Below, one piece after another: positions 53,431 to 64,000 of a DNA stretch of 64,000 bases. The notes beneath the pieces are model-generated. The model was given only the letters and a program-made list of their open reading frames with translations, was not told the origin of the DNA and made no database searches. The DNA is from Onchidella celtica (taxonomy: Eukaryota; Mollusca; Gastropoda; Systellommatophora; Onchidiidae). The first letter of the stretch is position 1; each line of letters starts with the position of its first letter. Location of the stretch: contig OZ007567.1 of the NCBI GenBank assembly GCA_963931925.1, positions 84,749,677-84,813,676 on the forward strand. The letters run 5' to 3'. Both the position numbers and the translations under genes were made by a program.

Positions 53431-55563
53431 ATAAACAAGCATCCACTTAACAAGAGTGTAAATTAAAATAATTGCTTGCGAAGTGCCAAGTCAGTATTAT
53501 TTCACGACCGACACGACGCTGAAATCAATCATGAAACATCATAATGCAACTCCAGATATTCCACAATTTTCTGTTACGTTAAATTCATCATCTAAAGAAA
53601 ATACATTTCAGTTTCTGTGAAGTTTCTCTCCAGGAACAAGCTTGAACAGTAGACCTATCATAAGTCATGTTCAGTATTGTTCAGCACCATGTTAATGTTT
53701 CGTTTCGCTTTACCAAGTTTAGAAAGTTATTTTTTAATGCACTCCCGCGAATTAGAACTTATCTAAAGTACAAACTTGATCCGCAAGAACACGAACCAAC
53801 CCTTTAAAACCTGCATTTCAGACTTTATAACCCTCTTTGAATTTCGCATTGCTCGTACGATAGAAATCAGCTTAATACGAATGAGGCATCAGCTGAATTT
53901 CATTTCCAACCAAATTAATCAAAGGTCTGCTGAACATTCACATGGAAGGGACATTGTCACCGGAAGATCTCAGTACAGGACAAACTTACTTGTTTTAAAG
54001 TGTTTGTAGTGAATTAATCCTTCCACCTGATAAACGGCCGTCGTATCCTGCACATGTTCTGGCAAGACTGACAGTCCAAAACCAGGGTCCCGTCCCAGCA
54101 TGGACACCTTTGCTCAGACAGAGTATATTGCGTTAGATGGCCCAGGCCCACCACATGGTGGGTGTCTATCATATTCCAGAAGAATTATGGAGGGCTGGCA
54201 TCTGGGAGGAGAACCACTAGCCGCCCAAGGCTGAGATTCGGGGATGTATGCATTTCAACTGTTTTGTGCATAATCTCCCAATAAGATATATCCTGGCATT
54301 TTACATCTCAGGGTATAAAAAAAAACACGTCAAAATACATACTTTATGGAAGGCCCCTAAAACGATCAGTCTCAGATCGGAACCCAGCAGAGGTAAAATC
54401 AGACTTTTTTCTGCCAATCAACAACTTAAGCCTCAAGGACAAACTTGACAGAATAGCGAGCTAAATTCTTCTTCTTCTTCTTGAATCATTCGAATGCCGT
54501 CGGACGTTATTGACCAAGGGCCCCAAGCATCCTCCCCCAGCCGTTTCTGTCCTGTCCTGCGTTGTGTATCCTTTCATTAAATTATCCACAACTCAAGACT
54601 GGACCAAAGAAAATATTATGTCAATCATGTAAGATTATTCCTGGTCGCTTGCGGTGTACATTGTTCTAAGAATAGGGCATAGTCCCTCATCTTTCATTCT
54701 ATGTGTACACTTTACCTTACAAGTAACAATTGCTAAACTCGAAATAGTTGCCATGTGTTATGTTATAGTACTTTAAAGGCATCATAAAATTAACATTCAA
54801 ATTTAAACTTTCCTTTTTGCATTATATACTTATATTAAATGAAAACAAAAACAGAAGTAAAGTTTTCCATACTGCACCATAATGTCACCAACATCCAGCT
54901 TCAAACAGTAAAAAGGTCATGATAAGATAGCCTCACCGGTGATTTTTTTTGTTTAACTGTGGGGTTGTTTCAGGGCTTGGCACAAAGTCAAATGTGCACA
55001 CACACACACTAAAAAAGTTGCAGTTCGCTTACCTCATATAACGATGCACCTTTCCTAAGCTTATTTATTTGATGCGTTACGTGTTGGCTGGGCGCCTGCT
55101 TAATTTTTTCAAAGTTTAATTTTGGTTATTTAGACTGACCACATTTAGTTCGAAAACAAAGTAAATATGCAATATGTGTTGATCAAATCGACTGCCACTA
55201 ATATAATGATCACACACTTTCAACACTACTTGTTGTGAATATATGCTGTTTATACAAAATCGAAAAGAAAAGCTTCGAAACTAATTAATAACAGTTCTAC
55301 AAGAAGGCTAGTTTCCTCCCCCTAATTAGCATAGCAATGGCTGCCAAGACAAACCCTTTCCACAATGACACCTAACAGACTGACCTACCAATTTCAAGGT
55401 ACCTTTTCTTTGGACAAGTTTCATGGACTTGTACGGGAGTCTGAATAATGATATACAATTCTATTGTCTTCATTTTTGTGTCGCAGGATCTTGAAATAGA
55501 ACGATATGTAAACTTTTTTTTTTTATGAGAAAATCGAGAGTAAAAATTTGTGGGGTAATCTAC

Positions 55564-55983
55564 ACTAGATCTAGATCTAGATTTAGCCTATGAGAAAGAA
55601 AACAATAACAAATATTTATATAATCAACATTATATCTAGATCTAGTAAGTAGGTGATTATTGGTGGATGTAGTGGAATTGTATTAATTAAGCTGGTTATG
55701 TGCACCAATCTTTTGTAAACACTGAAAATTGTGAGAAGCTTATTGTAATTTGCCTGCACAATCATTGTCATTATAGGCTAGATCTAGATATCTAGATCTA
55801 GATCTAGATCTAGCCTAGATTTACACTTCAAGAATGTTTTCTTTTAGATTTAGTAAAAGTGGGAAGGTTCAAAAATAAGAACTGTCTGGATCTAGATCTA
55901 GATCTAGATCTAGATATATCTAGAGCTAGATCTAGATATCTAGAGCTAGATCTAGATATCTAGAGCTAGATCTAGATCTAGTA
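55564..55983. repeat. TAGATC palindromic repeat clusters, main block
   Basis: Clusters at about 55,564-55,583, 55,633-55,647, 55,777-55,816 and 55,888-55,983. In the last, a roughly 22-bp unit (TAGATATCTAGAGC followed by TAGATC) is repeated three times, so a higher-order repeat has formed from the hexamer. Further short copies lie at 14,921-14,977, 48,087-48,100, 56,055-56,066 and 60,777-60,801. Confidence 0.85.
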
Positions 55984-57602
55984 TAAAATGTGTGCAGGAT
56001 GTTTTACTTAAACTTAAAGATAAATGGTGCAATAACCAACAGTGCCACATGTGACTAGATCTAGTCGAGGGAAATTCGCTAGCTCAGTAGCTGAAATAAT
56101 ATCTTTGTTTGGAGCTTTTTCGCCACCCCCATTGACAATTGTCATAGGTACAAGTACAAGCTGGGGTCATATAACTTATTAACTTTTTCAGGACGTCAGT
56201 GTTAGGGGCCTCGGTGAAGTCTGGACGTAATAATATTTTCCCACTTTGGGAAAAAACAGAATGGTTCAGAAAAACGCCTAGAGTCGAGAGAAGTATTGAT
56301 AATAAAGTAAAATGTTAAATACATCAAGTAAAAGAGAATTAAATGTAGAATACAATATAAATTAGCGATACAGCCAAACGTGTTTTTCACTGGCCCTGAT
56401 AAATCGGGGATCCGTCCTGAAAGAGTTTTAAACTGTAAAAGAAATTGGACCAAAGAAAAATACTTCTACTATGGACACCTTTTTGTGCCCTTTCCTATTT
56501 TCTAAAGGTGTTGTGGTGTAACCTTAACAGTCTTTTATTTATTTATCACACTGACATCTTTTTAATGATCAAGACCTTTTACTTTTAGTCACAATTTCAA
56601 CTTCATGCAGCGAAAAAATAAGCTGGCCTGAATAAAATTACATGTTATCTTTAGTTTTCATTTATAACTCCTTGTTGGCCATTGTGACAAAAAAATACTA
56701 TAATCAGGAATTTCCCCCAACTGGTGGGGAAATAGTATAGTGCCAGCTTGTTTCAGTCATAAAACACCATCTCCTGTCCTCCTTGCAGCCAGAGCTGTTG
56801 AAAGAGTTTTGCATTCATTTGTGATTAGCCTGCCTTTGAAACCAAGGAAATTTTTACACTTACATACAGTCATCATTTCAGTATGCATTATTTATGCTTT
56901 GTAACTTTTGAGTAATTTAAGGTAATTTAAGGGATGAAAACAGAGCAAAGCTTTTTTAGGTGGTGCAAGTTTACCTCAGAACATAGAGATCAAATATTTG
57001 ATAAATATAAATCCATGTCAGTTTTCTTATAATGATAATCTATGCATTTGGAATTAGTATTCATGAGCTAGATGTATTATGCATCTTACCGTAATTAATT
57101 TGATGTACACTTGACAGTGGATAGTAGATTAAAAACTAAGTCCAGCGGTTTGACGAGGATTGAGGATAGTGTTTCCAGATTTTGTTTCGATTTGATTTCA
57201 TGAAGAAATGAATGTACAAATTTAATGATACTTTATATAATTTTCAGGATGAGAAGTTTATTCAAGACATTTTAAACAAAGAAGCAATTTTCTTATTCTT
57301 ACACTTTATTCAACCCTTCAGGTAAACTTCATCTGAAGATAACGGAATAAATAGTGCGATTTTTTCTCTGATTTACTGCTATTTTTCTTTTTTAAAATGA
57401 TTTAATTTTATGTTTGGTTTCTGTGCCACTCGTAGTAGTTTAAATTTTCTACTTTTCTACTTTATAGGTTGCATAAAGGTGTGATGCTACATTGAGGTTT
57501 GGAGGGCTGAGAATGTTAATGTAGTTGTTCTTCAGTATCCAGTGAATGCTTGGTTTGACCTTTGTGATATCATGCAGATTCCTGGCATGACATGTCACAG
57601 TC

Positions 57603-58840
57603 ATGGGATTCTTACTTCCTCAGCACCAGTCTCACTTTCAGTTAAATATGAGAATGAAACTGCACGTGATGAGTAACCACACTAAAACTGCCCTGGAGTC
57701 AAGGCTCTGCAATGGGGAAGCTGAAAATGTTAGTGTGCCAGTAGTCTCTGTGATTAATTTTGAAGATGTTGAGGCTTTGAAAAGTAAAATGAAAGGGAGT
57801 GCTGAGACGGTATCAACAGAACCTGATTCTTGGGATCAATTTGGGGAGGAAGATACTTTAAACAGGGGTGGAGATTATGACACAACGTTCTCGGGGGCAA
57901 AAGGCAACCATGAGTGTAATCTTACTGAGCAGATCCTGAATGCCAAAGAGCCCTCCCATGATGATACAGATGCCACAATATCAGTATCCAGTGACACAAC
58001 GTTAGAACCTGAGTCATCCGATAGCCACATGCGAATGCAGGAGAATAAGACAAAATACAGCCAGGGAATAAGAAATGGCAGTCGCACTTCATCATCAACT
58101 AGTACGAATGAAAGTTGCCAGGATTACCCACAGTGTGCTAATGTCATGCAAAAACCAACTTTTACCGATGATTTACCAGTGGAAGTTGGAGCTAGTGCAC
58201 GGTTTTCAAAAGTTTTAGAAAATATTTCCTTGCCCCTTTTGTACATACCCACAACAAAACAGCTTGTCAAATGTGGTGGTGAGCATACAGGAGAAAATGA
58301 TGCAGGATGTCAAAAGGAGCCACATCCTGCACTAAGAGAAAAGAATTTTCTGTATGTACCAGAAAGAGATTATTCATGCAATGAATCAGAATCTGGAAAC
58401 TCAACTTTAGATCTGTCCTCCTGTGAACTCTCAACTCCTCAGGTAGCAATGCACAAGGCTCACAGTACTCAAGAGTTTCGTTACATGGGTAAATACACAG
58501 AAAGTGACCGATTAACTCTTCATAGTGTGGATAGCTTCCCAGGCTTCCACCCCAATAGTGAGCCCAGCTCGTATTTATTCGCTGATAATTCTAGTCTATC
58601 GAGTGTCAGCACTGGCACAGATTTTTCAGTATCAGCAGTATCAGTTGGTGAGGATTACAATGGAGAATCAAAAAGTTTGTCACTTGATGCTGCTGATGAA
58701 GCGCTTTTTATGGACATCAATTTGCACTCGAGGAATTCATTTGACAAGGGTTACAATTCGTCATCCCTAGACAGTGGATATGGCGACAAGAGGGCACCTC
58801 AGTTTGAGGCAGCTAAGAAAAAATCATTTACAGGCTTTAA
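57603..58840 (+). CDS. TBC1D14: TBC1D14/TBC1D12-type Rab-GAP, N-terminal exon
   Basis: TBC1D14 and TBC1D12 are Rab GTPase-activating-type proteins of recycling endosomes; TBC1D14 affects autophagosome formation. This exon encodes about 412 residues from ATG 57,603 (G at -3 and +4) to donor TTTAA|GTAAGT, leaving in phase 2. It is Ser/Thr/Asp/Glu-rich and poorly conserved, as is the N-terminal half of the family, with a short SVSTGTDFSVSAVS stretch. The identification comes from the next exons, not from this one. The symbol marks the family; TBC1D12 is an equal alternative. The start could be further upstream if a 5' coding exon was missed. Confidence 0.65.
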
Positions 58841-59416
58841 GTAAGTTTACATATTTTCCAAATTTGTTATGTTGATATCAGATACTTGTTACTAGCATCA
58901 GAAACTGAAGCTCATTCATCTCAGACATACTGTCTTTGTAAATGCCTTGTGATGTGTTTTAATGTGTCTTCTCGCTTGTCCTTTTCCTGTTTTCTACATT
59001 CCATTATAAATCTCCTATCTTCAAGGCAATCTTCATACTTCTTATTCCACTCCTCCTATCCCAACTACATGTATACATCCACCCTTTTCTTTTCATTTCA
59101 GTTATTTATCTCCGTTTTGGTAGTGTGGAAAGGAAAAACTAAATGAATGTAAAAATGGCTTCATAGCTAATATATTCACTATTTAGTTTGTAATGTCTCC
59201 TTCATACTACAGATTGCAAATTTCATGAAGTAAATTTGTGACAGAAGTTTCTCTGCTCAGTACGCCATATTGGACTTGAATTATTACACAACAAAATGTA
59301 AAATTAGTGAGAAGCCTAAGAATTTATATTTTGTTGAGGTATGGGGTGTCTAGTTCATAAAAAAATTTTTAGTATGCACTCTAAATTGATAAAACCAATA
59401 TGATTTATCACCGTAG
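58841..59416. other. Intron of the TBC1D14-type gene
   Basis: About 575 bp, AT-rich. No other feature is seen. Confidence 0.65.
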
Positions 59417-59638
59417 AAACCTATTTACTAAGCGACCAAAAGAAGAAAGTCCCCCAGGATGGAAGTTATTTGGAAGAGTTCCACCTAAGCCTACACCACA
59501 TCGTGATGTACAAGAGATCACATCTGAATTTCAAGCTCGTCAACGAAAGATTGAGAAGCCTCACTTTCCATTAGCAAACAAAAAGCAAGGTTCAGAAGTC
59601 ATGTCCACTACAGCCCTTATTTTGGAAAATCGACCTAT
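59417..59638 (+). CDS. TBC1D14: TBC1D14-type gene, exon with conserved pre-TBC motif
   Basis: 222-bp exon, acceptor TTTATCACCGTAG, donor CCTAT|GTGAGT, phase 2 in and out. It encodes NLFTKRPKEESPPGWKLFGR and ends with STTALILENRP. Both segments are hallmarks of TBC1D12/TBC1D14 (GWKLFG and STTALILEDRP in vertebrates). They lie shortly before the coiled segment that precedes the TBC domain. Confidence 0.85.
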
Positions 59639-62199
59639 GTGAGTATCATTTCTTAGTGGCAACTGCAAACTGTCTTCTGTGATGAAATAAAATGGCATTG
59701 AGACCTACTGCTGAAAGTGCAACTCACATGAGCTGCAACTTGGCTGAGACATCACACCTTTTAAAACCGTGCTGTATACATTGAAATTATGTCACTAGCA
59801 GTGCCCATCGCTCGTCACGCCGCGAGGCAAAAACAGGTCACCGCCGGCGGGGATTTTCCCTGACCGTTTTGGATCGGAGGTGCCTGTCTTCTAAATATTA
59901 CTACGAAGTTATTTATAGACGAAACTCCATGAAACTTGGCAACCAATCAGAAAATAGGATAAACTAACCACATGTGAACGTTGGCGATTCTGCTATTTTT
60001 GGAACCGGTCGAAATCCGTGTGAATGTGCAAGTTTTATTTGTGTTTCGCAAAGTACGCCGAGCTGTTGCACCAACGTCGACATGTAAGTTAAGCATCTCT
60101 TTTCTATACTGTGTCCAAATTTCAAATTTATATGTCCAGCCGTTTTTACGTACCAGTTCAAAATATTCAACTACCCGTGGCGTGGATTGTGTCATTCAGT
60201 GGCCCCCGACATGCGGGTCAGAGTTCAGCAAGCAGCCTAAGAGCGCGTGATCGCTGGGCGCCATTTGATTGGTGGCCTAGATTACTCAGGTCACAGAAGA
60301 GTTCAAGTACGTCTAACTGCTCTATTTTTTTTTGTAATTTGTAGTGGGGGTTGACGGCTCCACGTTACGGGGTTTTTATTGATCTTAATGTATTTTTTCA
60401 GCGCAAATTTGTTTATAACGCATGTGATTTGTTTGATTGACATTGAATTGAAACATTTCTCAAAAAATATCAAGCCAACAAAGGTGGAACAAAGAAATTT
60501 ATCGAGACCGTATTCAACGAGTTTATAACTTTCTCCTCCCGTGGGCAAATGAACTCGACCACATTGTTTACAGGGGCTATTCATTTCTGTCGAGGCGTTC
60601 CTCGATTGCTGTCTTTGACATACAATTTCCTTTTAACTTCCATACATTTTAACATTAAAATCGGGTATTTGAAAATGAACAAGACGGTTATGAAGTAAGC
60701 AGTCTTAATTCCTTATCTTATAAACAACATTTCTCGTTTTTTAATTTTATCTGCATTTACAGCCGCACGGTGAGAGATAGATCTAGAGATAGATCTAGTT
60801 TATTGACAATGTATGGTCAGCCAGACCCACACTACAACAAACAGTTTTGTCATTGATCTTTTCAAAGAGAACAGTAAATTGCCAGTATAAGTACCAAATG
60901 TGCTGGTCACATGGATTGATAACCCCTCTCTGTCTGTGGCTGTTGTAAGAGCAAAGACTGTTTGAATTCCTCTCCGTTTGTTCATGTTCGTTCATAATTC
61001 CAAAACCGTATTTTTAATCATAGCTTTGAGCTATCATAATTTCTCTGCAGCATAAGATTCTGCTTGCAAAAATAATAATAATAATCCATTATTATTATTA
61101 TTTTTGCAAAAATACAACAGGTTGCCAAGTTTTATTCTAAGCTGTCCATTGAGTATCAAGATAATGGTAAAAAATCGGAAAAAAATATGTCGCGGGAGAC
61201 TAATTTATTACCATATTTTTATGATTTCCCCCCAAACTATAGAAGATATCATTATTCTGACTGTGGATTTAGTTTCTGCAGCTGAAAATACAACAGACTG
61301 CCAAGTTTCAATTGTGTATCTATCTCCATTTATGACTGAGATATCAATTTTTTTAGAAAAACAGTCACCGATGTGTCCATTTTCTGGGAATATTTTCCTA
61401 TACAAGGTATATCCAAAATTCTTCGATCTTTAAAAATTCGTAACTTTTTAATTTGTGGATGGATTTTGAAAATTCAAAAACCATGATGCTCAGAATAGAG
61501 AGTTCTTTACATTGCACACATTCAAAGACAGCTAATCTGGAAAAAAAATTTTCATGGGCATTGCTAATGCCACACGTGAAATGCTAGACAAGAAATTTGT
61601 TTATCTTGGAGAGGGGAGGAGGGTTAGCAGTTTTGTTTACTTTTTGTTTCACATATCATTCAGATTGTGGAAGATGTTAGACTAATGAAGGTAAATATTT
61701 AATATGCAGTTTTGAATTTAAATTTGGTAGGACACAGCTGTTGTGTAAATTTTACTTTCTACTAATAGACATTCTGCTGTTAGGCAGATTCAATTGCATC
61801 TGACAGTAGATGCTGAAAATGTGCATTGTGTAATGTGATATTCGTTTATGTTTGGTTTTCTCATGTAAAATCTGTGGATGAATATTTCGGGAATAGTTTA
61901 GAATTAGAAGTATCATAATACTAGCTTTGTCAGCATTTTTGTTTTTTTTTAACTGAGCATCTGATTTTGTGGAGGGAAGAAAAATTCTGATGATATTGAC
62001 AATACCTAACTTAAACATATTTTATGCTATCTTAAACTGGTATATTGCAAGGGAGAAAGCCGTAATCTGAACTGATGTACCTTATTGCCCTTTGTGTTTA
62101 GCATTTTGCCCTCGTGTCCAAACAGATAAATGTATACAATGTTTTGATAAGTCTTGACTGAAATTCTAAGCAGTTCTTATTATTGGCATCTCGAATCAG
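59639..62199. other. Intron of the TBC1D14-type gene
   Basis: 2.56 kb. Contains a perfect AT-rich hairpin at 61,065-61,108 and a short TAGATC cluster at 60,777-60,801. Nothing coding is seen. Confidence 0.6.
61065..61108. repeat. Perfect 21-bp inverted repeat
   Basis: Left arm TGCAAAAATAATAATAATAAT and right arm are exact reverse complements separated by CC. Confidence 0.9.
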
Positions 62200-62282
62200 G
62201 AATCTACCTACCAAAAGCCCAGAGGAGGCAGAGAAACACAGGCAGCAGTATGAAGAAATGATAGCAGAAGCAAAAAAGAAAG
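62200..62282 (+). CDS. TBC1D14: TBC1D14-type gene, exon 3
   Basis: 83-bp exon, acceptor TCTCGAATCAG, donor AAAG|GTGAAT, phase 2 in and phase 1 out. It encodes NLPTKSPEEAEKHRQQYEEM followed by IAEAKKK. This is very close to the NLPAKxxEEAxxHRQxYEEM block of vertebrate TBC1D14/TBC1D12, the best single piece of evidence for the family. Confidence 0.9.
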
Positions 62283-62898
62283 GTGAATGATATGGTCAAG
62301 GATATATAGGAGATTATTCATGATAGGTTTACAATTTACCAATTTAGAGGCAGATGTGGTCTTTCCATTATTATGTTGTCTCTTGTGGTAATAACCAAGC
62401 GTGTTTACTTATTTTGCTGTGCATTATCATTGTTTCAGTTGAAGTCCTTGTGGGTTTTTTCTTGAATAAGGAAGTGATGGGTGATTGTAATGTATTCAGA
62501 TTATATTGTTGAATTGGTCCTAATGGAATTACACTGAAATGGATGGCATCATGCAGACATTCCCACACCTTTATCGCCATTCCCGAACACTGTGGAAACA
62601 TTTTTTTTTTTACTGTTTGATGGATTATTTACATTTCTGTTGCTGTTTCCACCCTCTGCACATGAAAACACAGCTTTGATGGGAACCCTTGCTTGATTGT
62701 CTTTATTGTTTAGTTCAGTTGTAATTATTTTGTTGTATTGGAAATCATTGTGATAAGATCATAGTATGCCTTTTTATTTTTGTCCTGCCTTGGACCGCAC
62801 AAACTCAAAGTTACAAACAAAGTGTGTATTCGGCACTCCGTTGATTCAATAAGACATGCTGTATTCATGCTGCTCATTCTCTTTCTTTCTCTCAACAG
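62283..62898. other. Intron of the TBC1D14-type gene
   Basis: About 615 bp, AT-rich. Ends in acceptor TTTCTCTCAACAG. No other feature is seen. Confidence 0.65.
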
Positions 62899-63016
62899 AA
62901 CAAAAAGATATGAAGTTGAAAAAGAAACAGCTTCAGCAGCAAAGAAAGTTGGAAGATCAAATGATGGCTGCAGCACGTGTCTGGGACATTGAAATTTTAC
63001 CAAACTGGGACTCCAT
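62899..63016 (+). CDS. TBC1D14: TBC1D14-type gene, exon 4
   Basis: 118-bp exon entered in phase 1, left in phase 2 at CCAT|GTGGGT. It encodes a basic coiled segment (KDMKLKKKQLQQQRKLEDQM) and then VWDIEILPNWDS. The EILPNW motif lies just before the TBC domain in TBC1D12/TBC1D14. The GAP catalytic domain itself is expected to the right of the window. Confidence 0.85.
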
Positions 63017-64000
63017 GTGGGTGGCTTTGTGATTATTTCTATGTATACTTGACACATTCAAGATGCATGATCTGAATTTATTGTAATAGCACGTGGAGAT
63101 GAGGATAGGATTGTTAAAAGAGAAGGATTAAAGAGTAAGGGGGATTGAAGTAGTGGAATGCATTTTAAACAGCAAAGAAAAATTTTGTTGTTAAACTACA
63201 TGTGCTCTTTATTCTTAATATCTGTATATATTCTGCATTGTATCATGTTTCACTGCTTTACTAAATGTATCAGAGGAGATAGTGAAACATTTTGCTGTGA
63301 AATTTGCTGCTCTGTGGGAATGTTGTGTATCAACAAAAAATTTTCATTTTTTACATCACTTCACTCAGACAAAACCAGTGAATGCAAAAATTACCCAAAA
63401 AAAAGTTATATGTAGCAGAGCCTCGCGTAAGAAAATAATACCCAAACAATACAATGAAACACAAACTTAAAAGGGAAGACAGAAAATGACTAATATTTCG
63501 GCAACAGCCGTTTTCAAGGAAAAAAGAAAATACAACAGAGAAAAAAATTTGAAAATTGAACAGATAAAACAATCAAACAATAAAAAAAATAGTATATATA
63601 GAACTTCATATATAGAATATAGAAATATGTGTACTTAGCTGCGAGTTCTTGCTTGTATTACCGCAGAGAAGCACGTCTGCCAATGTGTGGAGGCTCGAAG
63701 CTTAGTAGACATATTCTATTTAGATTCTGTATATTTCATATTCTATTTTTTTTTTTGTTCAATTGTTTTATCTGTTCAGTTTCCAATTTTTATTTTCTTT
63801 CTGTTATTGTTTTTTCCTTCTCCTTTTTCCTTGAAAAAAAAAAGAGGGCTGTTGCCGAAGTATTGGTCATTTTCTGTCTTCCCTTTTAGTTTGCATTTCA
63901 TTGTATCGTTGGCTGTTATTTCTTGCGCTAGGCTTTGCTGCATATAACTTTTTTTTTTGCCAGTTTTTGTCTTTGTTTTATGCCTTGCTGCGACTCCACA
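63017..64000. other. Intron of the TBC1D14-type gene with a foldback repeat
   Basis: Holds the inverted R-family arms described separately. The window ends inside the right arm. Confidence 0.6.
63390..64000. repeat. Foldback of R-family repeats (inverted pair)
   Basis: The left arm (about 63,390-63,590) and right arm (about 63,735-64,000) are reverse complements at roughly 80-85 percent by eye. Shared stretches include AAAAGGGAAGACAGAAAATG on the left and its complement on the right, and TCGGCAACAGCC with its complement GGCTGTTGCCGA. The arms surround about 145 bp of unrelated sequence. The right arm extends to the edge of the window. Confidence 0.7.

Larger units (their letters stand above)
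49939..57602. other. Intergenic region between divergent UIMC1 and TBC1D14-type genes
   Basis: About 7.7 kb containing an R-family repeat (51,528-51,690), a piggyBac-type MITE (52,424-53,189), TAGATC palindromic arrays (53,234-56,066) and a one-ended hAT-like terminus near 50,990 (CAGGGGTTCCCAACC). Promoters and 5' UTRs of both genes must lie here but I cannot mark them. A non-coding 5' exon for the right-hand gene is possible. Confidence 0.5.

Overview
This is a eukaryotic, metazoan nuclear window. Multi-exon genes with GT-AG introns, AT-rich intronic DNA, many microsatellites and a dense load of short DNA transposons point to an invertebrate. A mollusc is my best guess, but that is inference from style and gene content, not from a diagnostic marker. 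There is no rRNA, tRNA, CRISPR array or operon that I can support.

Layout. (1) About 929-22,090, plus strand: the 3' part of a large gene I cannot name. It encodes a single-pass membrane protein with a basic/acidic N-terminal region, one hydrophobic segment (exon 3203-3363) and a very long low-complexity tail ending at 20,940. Its introns hold LINE fragments, a hAT MITE, THAP-coding MITEs and long simple repeats. (2) 25,748-49,938, minus strand: a 13-exon gene that I identify as the UIMC1/RAP80 homologue (BRCA1-A complex, DNA damage response). The evidence is an Abraxas-interacting-region-like block, a RAP80-type zinc finger and a degenerate UIM-like segment. All exon phases agree and the coding length is 4,203 nt if the inserted element is skipped. 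(3) 39,393-47,721: a complete, apparently intact 8.3-kb LTR retrotransposon inside a coding exon of that UIMC1 homologue, flanked by a 5-bp target duplication. (4) 57,603-63,016, plus strand: the first four recognised exons of a TBC1D14/TBC1D12-type Rab-GAP gene. The catalytic TBC domain lies beyond the window.

The most notable feature is the retrotransposon. Its single 1,549-codon ORF has Ty3/gypsy-type domains in the order gag - protease - integrase - reverse transcriptase - RNase H, so integrase lies upstream of RT as in Ty1/copia. That order is the hallmark of the Gmr1-like branch of Ty3/gypsy. The LTRs differ, as far as I can read, only in the length of one poly-G run. The primer-binding site matches the 3' end of tRNA-Pro. 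The insertion is therefore very young and should break the DNA-repair gene on this haplotype.

The non-coding DNA holds several short DNA-transposon families with visible terminal inverted repeats: two 770-bp piggyBac-type elements (TTAA targets), a 606-bp piggyBac-type element, two THAP-coding MITEs, a Harbinger-like element, hAT-like MITEs, a 112-bp MITE family with a tandem pair nested in a larger foldback element, and a MITE pair that proves a nested insertion with an 11-bp duplication. Palindromic TAGATC arrays recur through introns and the intergenic region between the two divergent genes.
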